A stretch of DNA of 64,000 bases from assembly GCF_046244365.1 (NCBI RefSeq), contig NZ_CP176395.1, positions 4,526,001-4,590,000 on the forward strand. The letters are read 5' to 3'. This document shows positions 9,381-18,875 of this stretch, piece after piece (within the stretch, counting starts at the first letter, position 1; every line of letters starts with the position of its first letter). The notes under the pieces were generated by a model that saw nothing but the letters and a program-made list of their open reading frames with translations, had not been told where the DNA came from and searched no databases. Made by a program: the position numbers and the translations under genes. Source of the DNA: Paenibacillus_V sp046244365 (GTDB taxonomy: Bacteria > Bacillota > Bacilli > Paenibacillales > NBRC-103111).

Positions 9381-9480
9381 AAGTCTCAGAACGTATACAT
9401 GGCATATATACTAGATCTTTCAGCCATTTCACCATTTATATCGTCTACCGTCATATACCCAATCAAAAATAAGCCATGAC

Positions 9481-9489
9481 CATAACATA
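9481..9489 (+). promoter_or_regulatory. Sigma-K-like -10 element before a YjcZ-type gene
   Basis: CATAACATA fits the late mother-cell sigma-K -10 pattern CATA-N3-TA. The ~100 bp around it (about 9455-9560) is duplicated on the minus strand at about 21435-21520, where the element reads CATATCATA at the same distance from the gene. Conservation between copies is the main support; no clear -35 was assigned. Confidence 0.45.
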
Positions 9490-9562
9490 AGTGTAGACCG
9501 ACGGATGGGATGGCTTAATGCGGAATACCGCCGAACGGATCACAAACTAGGGAGGGTTTTAT

Positions 9563-9661
9563 ATGTCCTTTGGTGGAGCTTTTACATCGACTGGTGCAAT
9601 TCTTGTTTTGTTCATTCTGTTGGTGATTATTGCCTGCTCCGTTTGTGGATTCGGCTATTGA
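9563..9661 (+). CDS. YjcZ-type sporulation micro-protein
   Basis: 32-aa peptide: short MSFGGAFTSTGAI head, one hydrophobic segment (ILVLFILLVIIACSVCGFGY) and an aromatic/Gly tail. This is the layout of the YjcZ family of tiny sporulation proteins made in the mother cell. GGGAGGG lies 6-11 nt upstream of the ATG. Near-identical paralogues occur at 19661-19783, 19817-19915, 21317-21418, 21898-21999 and 22036-22200. Probably a spore-coat or forespore-membrane component; the exact role is unknown. Confidence 0.75.
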   Translation: MSFGGAFTSTGAILVLFILLVIIACSVCGFGY

Positions 9662-9734
9662 TACTTTTGTAATAGGGATACTAGTCCTTTTCATCCTGTT
9701 GGTCTTTGTCGCTTGTGCCTGTGCTTTGAGGTAA
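9645..9734 (+). CDS. Overlapping second YjcZ-like micro-ORF
   Basis: A GTG-started 29-codon ORF begins inside the last codons of the preceding peptide gene (GTGGATTCGGCTATT read in the +2 frame) and encodes VDSAIDTFV followed by GILVLFILLVFVACACALR, again a YjcZ-like membrane helix. The same arrangement recurs at 19600-19677 and, with a shifted start, at 21243-21320. It may be translated by coupling or may be a relic of a fused or deleted second copy. Confidence 0.4.
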   Translation: MDSAIDTFVIGILVLFILLVFVACACALR

Positions 9735-10222
9735 AGCAATAGTCATTATTAGGTCGGAAAGCACCTACGAGGGTAAAGCACAGACAACACGTGCGGAAAC
9801 AGCCGTCATGGTCAAACGTTTTTTGATATAAGCGGAAATTATTAATGTCTGAAATGATGAAGCAACGCCGAGAGCCCACTCACCGGCGTTGTTTTTTTGT
9901 CATCATCAAAATTCCGGCATCCTAACGTCCACCGTACGTTTCTGCATACTCGCCTGACGATCTCTATGGACTCGTACCAGCCGAAGGAAGTCGGCTTTTC
10001 GGAGAGCACGGGTAGCTTTCGGTCGAATGCCGCAAAATTCACTTGCCGATGAATCATAGGGGAGTTACATTGACTAGGAAGTCCGCTTGAATGGTGACCA
10101 AAGCGTTCTCGAGCGAAGTATGGAACGTCACATTATACGGGACGGATATGCTAAGAGCCGAGGCAACCGAATCTGCAAAAAGATCCCCAGAGCATAAGAA
10201 AGTTAATGAAAACCACATCATT
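9735..10222. other. Non-coding interval with a terminator
   Basis: No convincing gene. It contains a strong hairpin CAACGCCG / CGGCGTTG followed by seven T (9863-9898, plus strand). A 48-codon ORF at 10091-10237 has no ribosome site and overlaps the end of the laccase gene, so it is not called. Confidence 0.5.
9863..9898 (+). terminator. Intrinsic terminator
   Basis: Eight-bp GC-rich stem, 13-nt loop, then TTTTTTT. It could end the YjcZ-type transcript starting near 9497. Confidence 0.65.
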
Positions 10223-11803
10223 TCATTGAAACCGTGAAGGGTAAATCACTCTCAATAACAAATTTTTTAAACGATGTTTCTTCTTCACGATTTCAAACGG
10301 TCGCATCATCTCGTAATCTTCATGTTCGAGCATGTGACAATGCCATACAAAAATTCCTGTGAAAGGATCAAACCTCGCAATAAAAGAGGTAACGTAACCA
10401 GCGGGGGCTCTAATCGTATCTTTAAATCCCCTCTCGTTAGGTTCAGGAGGAACAGCAGGTTTTGTAAATTTCAGTTTTCCTGTGGTTTGGAAATGAGCAA
10501 CGTCAAAAGGCTGGCGCTCAAGAATTTGCATGTCAACAACATGTAAATGAATAGGATGATCATCAGTTGACAGATTGATTAAGCGCCATATCTCAACAGT
10601 TCCTAATTCCATTTTCTCAGACACTCGATCATTCCACATTTTACCATTCAGTAAATTCAACGATCTTCCATATTCATCCTCTACTCTGGTGAGTGTGAGA
10701 TCTCTTGTCCTTGTTGCCATCTCTCTTGAAAGAAAATCAATTTTCGTTAAATGCTCTGGAAGGTAACTGCCATCTTTGCCTTTTAACGGAGAGGTTACTC
10801 TAAACTGCATGACATCGGTTGTTTCGGGGGAGGCTCCCATAAAGACATTTTTAAGATTGACCGTCTTTCCAAAGAATCGAGAAAAATCAACGATCACATC
10901 CGCACGTTCGGTCGTTAGAAGGAGTATCTCATTCATTTTCACTGGTTTCTCGAGTAATCCGCGATCAGTTCCAATTTGATAAAATGGCTGTCCAGAGTCC
11001 AGTTTGAATGTAATGGCTCGACTATTACAGTAATTTAACATGCGGAATCGGTATTTTCTCGGTTCTATTTCTATATATGGGGAAACTTTGCCGTTTACTA
11101 ATAAGTAATCTGCGTCAAAAGGTGTGACAATCGAAGGATAAGGAAGACGTGGATTGTTTTTATCCGGAGTAGCGGGATAAAAGAGCGAGCCATCCGGATT
11201 AAACGATCGATCCTGAATCATAAGAGGGATTTCATATGTTCCTTTCGGTAAATTTAGGGATTGTTCATGCTGATCACGAATGATAAAAAAGCCTCCAAGC
11301 CCCGCATAATTGTTCAATCTCGTAATCCCCATTGTGTGGTCATGATAAAATAACGTAGTCGCTTCAAGGTTGGGGTACTCATATACTTTTCTTTGAAACG
11401 AAGGTCCTGTTTGTTCAAAATTTCTCGTAAACCACGCTTCAGGGTACCCATCACTGTGGTCATGCTGTTTTCCCCCATGTAGATGAACCACAGTCCTAAC
11501 CTGTGGAAGTGTTTTTTCTGCACCGTGAATGGTCGTATCGATGGGGAGAAAATGCTTATCGGGCAGATCATTCATCCATTTGACATATGTCATTTCACCC
11601 TTCATCACATCGAAAGTCGGGCCAGGGTACATTCCGTTGTAGCCCCATAAGCGGGTTGGGCCTAGATCACGATGTAATTTTTGGGTAAATTCCCTCATGT
11701 TCACTTCATAATAAGAACCTTTCTTGTCTCGCATGATCGGGGAAATGGTTTTGGGAATCGGCAGTTTATCGACGAATTTTTGAAGTTTTACTTTTGCGGG
11801 CAT
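10223..11803 (-). CDS. cotA: Spore-coat laccase, CotA-type multicopper oxidase
   Basis: 526-aa copper oxidase (B. subtilis CotA is 513 aa) that oxidises phenolic and bilirubin-like substrates with O2 and gives pigmented, UV-resistant coats. Copper motifs are all present: TVVHLHGG (about residue 105), LFYHDHTMG (about 153), DDHPIHLHVVDM (about 418) and the C-terminal VWHCHMLEHEDYEMM with the blue-copper His-Cys-His and axial Met. The start region (LQKFVDKLPIP, then LWGYNGMYPGPT) matches the CotA subgroup. There is no signal peptide, as expected for a coat protein made in the mother cell. GAGGAGG lies 9 nt before the ATG. A sigma-K-like CATACGCTT at 11840-11848 fits late sporulation expression. 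Confidence 0.93.
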   Translation of the reverse strand: MPAKVKLQKFVDKLPIPKTISPIMRDKKGSYYEVNMREFTQKLHRDLGPTRLWGYNGMYPGPTFDVMKGEMTYVKWMNDLPDKHFLPIDTTIHGAEKTLPQVRTVVHLHGGKQHDHSDGYPEAWFTRNFEQTGPSFQRKVYEYPNLEATTLFYHDHTMGITRLNNYAGLGGFFIIRDQHEQSLNLPKGTYEIPLMIQDRSFNPDGSLFYPATPDKNNPRLPYPSIVTPFDADYLLVNGKVSPYIEIEPRKYRFRMLNYCNSRAITFKLDSGQPFYQIGTDRGLLEKPVKMNEILLLTTERADVIVDFSRFFGKTVNLKNVFMGASPETTDVMQFRVTSPLKGKDGSYLPEHLTKIDFLSREMATRTRDLTLTRVEDEYGRSLNLLNGKMWNDRVSEKMELGTVEIWRLINLSTDDHPIHLHVVDMQILERQPFDVAHFQTTGKLKFTKPAVPPEPNERGFKDTIRAPAGYVTSFIARFDPFTGIFVWHCHMLEHEDYEMMRPFEIVKKKHRLKNLLLRVIYPSRFQ

Positions 11804-11839
11804 ATGAGTGGAGTCCTCCTCGCGGTTAATACCTATAAA

Positions 11840-11848
11840 AAGCGTATG
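11840..11848 (-). promoter_or_regulatory. Possible sigma-K -10 of the laccase gene
   Basis: CATACGCTT on the minus strand, about 37 bp before the laccase start, resembles the CATA-N3-TA sigma-K -10 (the last base departs). A -35 was not assigned with confidence. Confidence 0.3.
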
Positions 11849-11986
11849 AACGACAGATGTCCCAATATGTCGATTTGTCTCCCTCTTACTTTAAGGTAAT
11901 GACGGTTCTGAATCGATGCTTATCAATTCGCTGCTGATTCCGATGACAAGAAATTGATATCATAAATGACATGAACTGAAATTTTT

Positions 11987-12886
11987 TTAGGTTTCTGTCA
12001 TGATGCCGCCATTGACATGAAGTACCTGCCCCGTCACGAAGGATGAATCTTCCGACGCCAAGTAAATATAGGTGGGCGCTAGCTCGAACGGCTGTCCAGC
12101 TCGTTTCATGGGTGTTTCCAAACCAAACGTTTTTACATACTCAGCCGAATAGCTAGATACGATGAGCGGTGTCCAAATCGGGCCTGGAGCCACTGCATTG
12201 ACTCGGATACCCTTGTCTACCAACTGGAGCGACAGCGAACGAGTGAACGATACGATTGCGCCTTTTGTTGAGGAATAATCGACAAGTAAAGGGGCGCCCG
12301 CATATGCGGTTACGGATGCGGTCGATATAATGGTGCTCCCCTGCTTCAGGTAAGGAAGCGCAGCTCTCGTCAAATAGAACATAGGAAAAATATTGGTGCG
12401 GTACGTATCCTCGAGCTGTTCGTCAGTAATGTCCGATATACTTTCTTGAGGGAATTGGACGCCTTGATTCAATATAAGAATGTCTAGCCGTCCGTAGCAT
12501 TCCAATGTTCTTCTTACCACTTCTGATGAAAATGCGGGCTGGCGCAAGTCTCCTTCGATCAGCAGGCAACGGCGCCCGTAACGTTCCACCATCCGTTTGG
12601 TCGCTTCAGCATCTTCTCGTTCATATAAGTAGGCAATCGCCAAATCCGCCCCTTCCTTTGCGAAACCGATCGCGACAGCACGGCCGATCCCACTATCGCC
12701 TCCTGTGATAATGGCGATTTTCCCAACCAATTTCCCGCTTCCCCTGTATTCGGGATTGTCGGATATCGGAACCGGGTTCATTAAATACTCCAGACCAGGC
12801 TGCACATCCTGATGCTGTGGTGGAAAAGTAATCGGTACCTGCCGGCAGCGTGTCTCATAACTGAAGTAAGGATACTTCGGAATCAT
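11987..12886 (-). CDS. SDR family oxidoreductase (general-stress type)
   Basis: 299-aa NAD(P)-dependent short-chain dehydrogenase. The Rossmann motif is TGGDSGIGRAVAIGFA (TGxxxGIG), the usual NAG is NQG (LILNQGVQ), and the catalytic Ser and YSSTK are present (TASVTAY, then YSSTKGAIVSF); the end reads GQVLHVNGG. The N-terminal extension (YFSYETRCRQVPITFPPQHQ) is typical of the Bacillus stress-induced YhdF/YhxC group. The ATG at 12886 follows AAAGGAGG by 8 nt; a longer in-frame reading to 13219 lacks a ribosome site and crosses a repeat, so it is rejected. Substrate unknown. It follows the TOMM genes on the same strand, but 305 bp away. Confidence 0.9.
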   Translation of the reverse strand: MIPKYPYFSYETRCRQVPITFPPQHQDVQPGLEYLMNPVPISDNPEYRGSGKLVGKIAIITGGDSGIGRAVAIGFAKEGADLAIAYLYEREDAEATKRMVERYGRRCLLIEGDLRQPAFSSEVVRRTLECYGRLDILILNQGVQFPQESISDITDEQLEDTYRTNIFPMFYLTRAALPYLKQGSTIISTASVTAYAGAPLLVDYSSTKGAIVSFTRSLSLQLVDKGIRVNAVAPGPIWTPLIVSSYSAEYVKTFGLETPMKRAGQPFELAPTYIYLASEDSSFVTGQVLHVNGGIMTET

Positions 12887-13047
12887 TGCGAATCCTCCTT
12901 TGCTTTTATAGCCAAAACAGAATATTCGCCCAGTTCCCGATTGGTGCCCATTTTTATTGCATGATTCTACTCGTTTAGTTGAGTGAGAGTGGAACAGCCG
13001 CTGCTGCACGCTACTCCACTTTCGTTCTCCTTTTTGGATCCTATAAC

Positions 13048-13106
13048 AAAAAAAGCCCGTGTTTTGCACGGACTGGATTCGGACAATATTCTTGTCACCC
13101 GACAAC
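13048..13106 (-). repeat. Dispersed hairpin plus TTCTTGTC element, copy b
   Basis: An A7 run, stem CCGTG-N5-CACGG, then ATATTCTTGTCACCCGACA. It occupies the 305-bp gap between the SDR and SagB genes. Orientation is as read on the plus strand; function unknown (see findings). Confidence 0.55.
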
Positions 13107-13191
13107 AGCGGCGCTAAGATCACCGTAAACCCGATAAATAAATGACAATTCAACAACGATCTGCTCTGATCTGCCCTCTTTTTTAATCGTC

Positions 13192-14769
13192 CTAACTGTG
13201 CAATCCCCCTTCCAAACAAGGACGCTGACGATAGTGGCCGATCGGGATTTGGATGAGACTGGTTTTTCCTTGCTGGGTCAATTTGTAAATCTCGTCACTT
13301 ACACTCGAATTAAATCCGAGCAGTGGTCGCCCTCCCATTCCTATGGCAGACGCCGCCAAGAGTAAGCGTTGTACAAGCATCCCCGCTTCCATCTGCTGAA
13401 TTCGGTATCCTCGGTACCCTAATGACGATTTGAGGTGCTCCTTGTCACCAGCCACATGCACGCAGAGCGGTACTTGAAACAGATTAACGTTGCCCAGGGA
13501 CATTCCCTGCTGCAGTCTTAACCGATGATCTCCGGGAAGTATTCGGTGTAGCATATTCGCTGTACGATCATAGCGATAGGCGCCGTCAGGAACGCCTTGG
13601 GCGTTATATAAACAACAATACAAGGACATAAGGGAAACAGGCTTTTCGCGATGTCCCTTCAAATCATTGAAATAGGAGAAGGAAGCCGTCGCCTCTTGCA
13701 ACAATGAGGCCACTTCCGACGCAGCCATCTTGCTCAATACGAAATCCGTTTCCGGCGAATACCGTTTTCGGCAGATCGACGCAAGATCATACGACAACCG
13801 CTCCACACGGGGCATATATACCGCCTGAATCCCGCTTTCAACGTGCTTCTCCACCTTGACGTGTCGAAACGATCCTGTTGAATCCAGCATGGACGCTTCG
13901 TTCATCTTGGTCAGCATCGGGTAGTCCTTGACCTTTTTCGACCGTACGTAGTGTTCATGCCGAACGACCGGTAGCTCCCGGCATAAATCGACCGCAGCGA
14001 CAACCCCTTCTCCATAATTTCTATCATGAAACCAAGATAGCGTAGGCTCCGTCGAAAGCGGAATCACCGCATATACACTTTCCTCCCGATCGGATATCCC
14101 AAGCAGATGATTGACTGCCCGATCAAGAAACTGGAAATACACGCCTGATTCATAACCGAACCGTTTCGTCACTTCCAGTAGTTGCCCGATCAATACGCCA
14201 GTATCCAGTCCTTGTAGACGATAGGAAAAGTCTCTATACTTATAGAAATTTTTCCAAAACATGACGGAAACAAAAACAGTGCCAAAACAAAGCGACATAT
14301 CGCATCGGTTACCGAGAGCCCGGGCCAGATAGGAATCAAAATTCCCTTCACGAAGCAATACCAAACGATGGTGAGCCGCATCATAATGGTAAACGCCGAC
14401 AGGAACATCCGCAGTCTTCAGATATACATATAGCTCGTTTGGATACAACCCGCCGCCGGATGGGACGAAACGCCGGTTCATCTGTACCGGGCCCGCCGAT
14501 TGGTCCATGAAATTCGCCGCAGAGTATTGGCTCAATTGCGTGAGGCCATATACGTGCCAAAGAAAATGACCGATTGATTTCAGATCGGGATTGGCGCACG
14601 ATTCACGTCCACCAAGTGTCAACGGTACTTCCGAGGATAAAGGAACGACCGGTAAGCTGCGATAGAGTTTATAGGTAAGCGGTGCGTCCTCCCAATCGAT
14701 CTCCCCATCCGGCGGTCTGGACTCGTGGGTATCCTCATGGAGATTGTGCAGGAAACTATCCAAGCTCAT
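13192..14769 (-). CDS. SagB-type dehydrogenase of a TOMM cluster
   Basis: 525-aa protein with two nitroreductase-like halves. In TOMM biosynthesis the SagB FMN enzyme oxidises thiazoline/oxazoline rings to aromatic azoles. The first half has RRFVPSGGGLYPNELYVYLK, the FMN-site signature of SagB proteins; the second half (about residue 300 on) repeats the fold, with VPDGAYRYDR and MEAGMLVQRLLLAASAIGMG. I place the start at 14769 because AGGAGG lies 7 nt upstream, whereas the longer ATG at 14817 has no ribosome site. It lies 62 bp after the YcaO gene, on the same strand and presumably the same transcript. No defect is seen. Confidence 0.88.
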   Translation of the reverse strand: MSLDSFLHNLHEDTHESRPPDGEIDWEDAPLTYKLYRSLPVVPLSSEVPLTLGGRESCANPDLKSIGHFLWHVYGLTQLSQYSAANFMDQSAGPVQMNRRFVPSGGGLYPNELYVYLKTADVPVGVYHYDAAHHRLVLLREGNFDSYLARALGNRCDMSLCFGTVFVSVMFWKNFYKYRDFSYRLQGLDTGVLIGQLLEVTKRFGYESGVYFQFLDRAVNHLLGISDREESVYAVIPLSTEPTLSWFHDRNYGEGVVAAVDLCRELPVVRHEHYVRSKKVKDYPMLTKMNEASMLDSTGSFRHVKVEKHVESGIQAVYMPRVERLSYDLASICRKRYSPETDFVLSKMAASEVASLLQEATASFSYFNDLKGHREKPVSLMSLYCCLYNAQGVPDGAYRYDRTANMLHRILPGDHRLRLQQGMSLGNVNLFQVPLCVHVAGDKEHLKSSLGYRGYRIQQMEAGMLVQRLLLAASAIGMGGRPLLGFNSSVSDEIYKLTQQGKTSLIQIPIGHYRQRPCLEGGLHS

Positions 14770-14831
14770 CCGTCTTCCTCCTGAGGGCTTGCGAAGCAAT
14801 GCCTGCATCGAAAGCATAATCTTACGCGGTT

Positions 14832-16775
14832 TTATGGGAACGGATGCGGATGTGGATTGAGTTGTTCCGGAAGCAACGGCTGCTTCGCATACCCGAGTAA
14901 CGCCGGTACCTTCAACACCCTCTCTAGCCCCATCACACGGGTAAGATGATGACCAAACGTCATCGGTAGCATCCCTGGAATCAGCACCTTCACACAGAAC
15001 AAATCATTTCGTTTTAATTCCGGAGTTGTCTGATCCACCACGATCACATCGAGGTTCAGCTGGCGAAACGCGTAAAGGACGTCCTTCAGGTCATCGGTCA
15101 AATCCGGATGATTCGGTATCCGGTTGAATTCCTCATGAAACGTTCGTATTGGTCGGTTTCTCTCCAACAGAAAGTGCAACCGCTCCTCCGCTTGCGGCAA
15201 GCTATACAGCATCGAATGGTCCTCCATCCCGCGCACCAGCGACGGGTCGTGGAACATTTGCTCATACCGCTCCCGGTTCGCATCGAACTTCTCGTTAAGC
15301 GTCAGCATCATCCCCGATAATTCATGAACCGCACTTTTCGCCGCCCGAACCGGATCCGGATGTGCACCGGCCGCGCAAATCAGGTTTACTCCCTTTGGTC
15401 TCGCGTTTTTCGCCAGTGCCCAAACGCTTGGGATACCGTTCTCCATAGTCGCGTTATACAAATGCACTTCAAATCCCGCCACTGTCTGCAATCGGTTGAT
15501 CATGAGTTGCAGTTCCAGATCGCCCGCGGAACTTGGATCAAGCCGCGGGAGCGGCAGCTGCGCATACCAAGTCAACAGGAATGAATCTCGCTCCACCACT
15601 TCCATAATGCCGTAGAATATGGCCTCCTCCAAGCTTCCTCCGAGCGCGCAGCCGTTGGATGTTTCATAAATAAATCCTTGTCCGCAGCTTGAACTGTAAT
15701 AGGCGAGCTGTTGAGGAACCAAAATCGGACTTTGTCGCATAAACGAGTAGCCCCAAACCCAGTCGGTTGGGTCGTCAGGATGAAAGGGCTTGAAAGGAAA
15801 ATTAGGCTGCTCATACTGTTCCTTCGCGTACAAGCCTACCGTGACAGGATTAAGAGCATGATCCGCCAGATTGCGGTAACTGTCGATGATCATCGTCCTT
15901 TTGCCGCGGGGGGCCATACCGCAGTACCGCTCCAACCCCTCCATGATGGCAGTCAGCTCGCTTTCCGCATAGGAATGCGTTCGACCTGCCGTTGCCTCGT
16001 CATGGTCAAACATCGGAAGATTTACGCTCACATCGGCAAATGGCGATACGAAATCAACCATTTTTCCATTCAAGAAGCCGGTCTTATAATCCAGATAATC
16101 TTTGATCAGAAACTCCTTCAGGTCATCCAGCGAACGGCAGCGGTAGCTTTTCTCGCTGATCTTGGGACTTGGCTGCAGTGAAATGCGGGCCGCTGCAGGC
16201 GTGTCGTCAAACAATTGGCCGCAAACCGGACATACCGGGTCAGGCAGAAAGAAGTGGCTTGTGCATTTTAGCGTTTTCATGTCTAAGTAAAACATCCGCT
16301 CTTCCAAACGGGACCGATAGCCCTGAAGAACCTTCTGCGATTCCGACACGAGCAGGACTGTCATCTGTAATAATCCTGTAAGGGATGCCCAAGCGTTACG
16401 CGGAATTTCCCCGGCATCAGCCAGACGCTGTTGCAGCATCCACATCTCCTTGCGGTCACGTCCCGCCAAGAGATGCCGGGTGTCGGCACATTGCGTACAA
16501 CCTGATAAACCGGGGCGAACCAGGGGTCCGACCACACCCTCGCCGAATGCGACGAATCCTCGCAGCCATGGAATACCTGCTGCCCGGAGTAATTCCTCCG
16601 CCTCCCGATGAACGGAAGTATGCCATGCATCGTGCAATACCAAGGCGAAATCCGCCGCTTCTGGTACTCCTGCCTTAAAATCGTTCAGACGTACAATCCG
16701 ACTTAGAGCGGACATCTCTCTGCATACAAGGTTTGCCAACTCGCCTTCTCCGATAATGGCTACCACTGTGTTCAC
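14832..16775 (-). CDS. TOMM cyclodehydratase, E1-like plus YcaO domains
   Basis: 647-aa SagD-type protein. The N-terminal ~200 residues resemble a degenerate ThiF/E1 domain (VVAIIGEGELANLV) with two zinc-type Cys pairs (GCTQC and CPVCG). The rest is a YcaO domain that uses ATP to activate amide bonds so that Cys/Ser/Thr side chains cyclise into azolines. ATP-site features are visible: SYAESELTAIMEGLERY and TSNGCALGGSLEEAIFYGIM, then EVVERDSF. The protein ends in NPHPHPFP, the Pro-rich C-terminal tail characteristic of azoline-forming YcaO proteins. The GTG start overlaps the stop of the upstream gene as GTGA, implying translational coupling. Confidence 0.92.
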   Translation of the reverse strand: MNTVVAIIGEGELANLVCREMSALSRIVRLNDFKAGVPEAADFALVLHDAWHTSVHREAEELLRAAGIPWLRGFVAFGEGVVGPLVRPGLSGCTQCADTRHLLAGRDRKEMWMLQQRLADAGEIPRNAWASLTGLLQMTVLLVSESQKVLQGYRSRLEERMFYLDMKTLKCTSHFFLPDPVCPVCGQLFDDTPAAARISLQPSPKISEKSYRCRSLDDLKEFLIKDYLDYKTGFLNGKMVDFVSPFADVSVNLPMFDHDEATAGRTHSYAESELTAIMEGLERYCGMAPRGKRTMIIDSYRNLADHALNPVTVGLYAKEQYEQPNFPFKPFHPDDPTDWVWGYSFMRQSPILVPQQLAYYSSSCGQGFIYETSNGCALGGSLEEAIFYGIMEVVERDSFLLTWYAQLPLPRLDPSSAGDLELQLMINRLQTVAGFEVHLYNATMENGIPSVWALAKNARPKGVNLICAAGAHPDPVRAAKSAVHELSGMMLTLNEKFDANRERYEQMFHDPSLVRGMEDHSMLYSLPQAEERLHFLLERNRPIRTFHEEFNRIPNHPDLTDDLKDVLYAFRQLNLDVIVVDQTTPELKRNDLFCVKVLIPGMLPMTFGHHLTRVMGLERVLKVPALLGYAKQPLLPEQLNPHPHPFP

Positions 16776-18688
16776 CGGGACACCTCCTCTCGCAGCGAAA
16801 CGCCAAACACGCCTTCAAGCTCTTCTTTCAAAAACGGTTCCACGGCCAGATCCAACACGAAGAGTTGCTTTCCGTTCTTTTTCAAAATCTGAAGGGCTTC
16901 CCGCAAGACTTTCGGTTGTACCGTTCCTTCACTTGAAGGGATCACAAGGTCTACCGCGACCTCTTTTCCAAGTTGCACGGACGAAGCTTCCAGCACTTGA
17001 GCCGCACGACATTCGATATGATTCTGGACTTTAAGCAATGCAGCTTTCAACACCTTCTGGAACGCCATTGTCATATTCAAGCCGACACTGCCATACCAGC
17101 TATCACCTGTACCGATCCATACTACGGGGAACCCGGACACTTTCTCCCCTAAGGCGATCATCGGTGTTCCCCTCATAGCGGTCAAAGCCTGTAAATAAAA
17201 CCGGCATTCTTCATCTTCCACCTTACTTAACTGCACCCGAATGACAGGTTGCTTCCGAACCTTCTGTTGCAAGGCCAACTGCTCGGTTAAATTAGCTTGT
17301 AATCCGCGTATAACGCCTTCCGCAGCCGTTTCCCCTACTCCGATTCCGACAATTTCTTTGGTCTGTACCAGTACACCGGCCAATCGTGACACGTACGCTT
17401 CAATCCCGGTCAGTCCCGCTTCCCTCCGCGCTTCCTCGTGCGTCAGACCTGTGCAGATCAAGTCCTGCAGAAGCCTGGCCGGTCCCTCCGACAACGGATC
17501 AACCGCCTGAACACGGCATTGAGAGAGCGGAAGCTGTCTCAAGTCCCCCTCTTCCCAAATATGGAGAATTCCCGTTTGCGCCGAAGTCAATCGGTTAAAA
17601 TATGGCAGCAGACGGTTCGATACGCTTTTGTCCGAGCTCCCTTCCATCCACGTATTCGATACTTGAACTCTTTCGGCTGCCGAGTATCCACGTATCATAG
17701 GATGCGGCATGAATGGATGCCAGTCTCCTTCCAACGTTTCCAGATCAAGCAGGAATAACGAATTTCTTTGTTCCAATTCTCCGGTAACCGTTTTAAATAG
17801 CTCGAACACGATCACATTCGCGAGCATCGCTCCCGCAGTGGAGGAGAAGACATGCTGCTCCGGATCCTTATACACGGCTGACTGGTGTAAGCGGCGCCAA
17901 GCCGATTCCCAGCATCCCTCAGACTCCGGATGTACGACCGGACCCGCTATTCCTGTCTGATGCAAGCACATTGCCGGCAGGAAAACCTTCTTCTCCGCTT
18001 TGCAAATTGCATGGAGAAGCCGGAGCTCCTCAACATCTCCCTCTTGGGAAACATACAGAATCGATTGGAACGGCTGCACAACGTCTCGCCAACCGCGTGC
18101 TCCTTCTTTCTGCAAAGCAATCTCATCAAGTAACACCTCTGGATCCGTTCGGCGGGCTTGATCCGCCAATTCAGCCAGCCTCTGCCGATTCGTCGGCACA
18201 GAATCCGTTATCAACATACGAATTTTAGGCAGTCCGGACTCCAATAATGCCGAAATCAACGAAACGAAAAAAGGACCGGACCCGATCGCTAATACGCCGG
18301 CCTGTCGATAACACTGAAACCGGTATGCGCCGGAATCGCCGAAGCTGTCTAAAAAGGCTATTTGAGCAGCGTACTTTTGGATAATTCCATTCGACAGCTG
18401 ATGCGGGCGATCTTGACTCACATCCCGAATAAAGCCCTTTTGGTGCAGTGTGTCCGCGATTTCATACACCCGGTCCCGGTAGGGGTTCGACAATCCGTCA
18501 GTCAAATCCGCCAATGTGTGTTCTCCATTGAACATGGGGATCAGTTTTTCAATCCACCGATCGATCATCTCTCCTTCCATACGGAACGTGCCTACGTTAT
18601 TCCGAAAATACACGCCATCGTTCGGAACTGGAATAAAAAAGGTATCCCCCTTTACTTTCAGTCGCGCAGCAGGGGTTAAAATGGTCAT
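16772..18688 (-). CDS. Ocin-ThiF-like TOMM maturation protein
   Basis: 638-aa protein matching in layout the 'putative thiazole-containing bacteriocin maturation protein' found beside heterocycloanthracin precursors. Residues ~10-85 (FFIPVPNDGVYFRN, then LIPMFNGEHTLADLTDGL) look like a PqqD-type leader-recognition domain. A ThiF-like Rossmann core follows (VLAIGSGPFFVSLISALLES), and then about 300 residues ending in VFGVSLREEVSR. Likely role: bind the precursor leader and present the core to the YcaO enzyme. AAGGAGG lies 7 nt before the ATG. It is first of the three enzyme genes, downstream of the precursor and of a hairpin at 18793-18820. Family call from memory of conserved layout. Confidence 0.85.
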   Translation of the reverse strand: MTILTPAARLKVKGDTFFIPVPNDGVYFRNNVGTFRMEGEMIDRWIEKLIPMFNGEHTLADLTDGLSNPYRDRVYEIADTLHQKGFIRDVSQDRPHQLSNGIIQKYAAQIAFLDSFGDSGAYRFQCYRQAGVLAIGSGPFFVSLISALLESGLPKIRMLITDSVPTNRQRLAELADQARRTDPEVLLDEIALQKEGARGWRDVVQPFQSILYVSQEGDVEELRLLHAICKAEKKVFLPAMCLHQTGIAGPVVHPESEGCWESAWRRLHQSAVYKDPEQHVFSSTAGAMLANVIVFELFKTVTGELEQRNSLFLLDLETLEGDWHPFMPHPMIRGYSAAERVQVSNTWMEGSSDKSVSNRLLPYFNRLTSAQTGILHIWEEGDLRQLPLSQCRVQAVDPLSEGPARLLQDLICTGLTHEEARREAGLTGIEAYVSRLAGVLVQTKEIVGIGVGETAAEGVIRGLQANLTEQLALQQKVRKQPVIRVQLSKVEDEECRFYLQALTAMRGTPMIALGEKVSGFPVVWIGTGDSWYGSVGLNMTMAFQKVLKAALLKVQNHIECRAAQVLEASSVQLGKEVAVDLVIPSSEGTVQPKVLREALQILKKNGKQLFVLDLAVEPFLKEELEGVFGVSLREEVSR

Positions 18689-18781
18689 TTCACTCCTCCT
18701 TACTGATGGGAATTACCAATTTGTTACATCGATTCTTCATTATTATATGTACGTCTATTCGTCCCAAATGCGTTGCCTATA

Positions 18782-18820
18782 ATTATTAAAAGCCCCTGAC
18801 AACTTATCGCTGTACAGGGG
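18782..18820 (-). terminator. Attenuator-like hairpin between precursor and enzyme genes
   Basis: On the minus strand, CCCCTG-N16-CAGGGG is followed by CTTTTAATAATT. It lies between the precursor stop (18876) and the first enzyme start (18688). A leaky terminator here would give much more precursor than enzyme mRNA. Confidence 0.6.
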
Positions 18821-18875
18821 CGGACGCTTCTCCTCAAGCCGATGCGTGATCTCTAAGAATCTGGGAACGAATGGG

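Noticed and set aside
10091..10237. 48-codon plus-strand ORF
   Set aside because: No ribosome site and overlaps the 3' end of the laccase gene.
12887..13219. Extended 410-aa version of the SDR protein
   Set aside because: The extra 5' part crosses a dispersed repeat and has no ribosome site; the internal ATG at 12886 has an excellent one.
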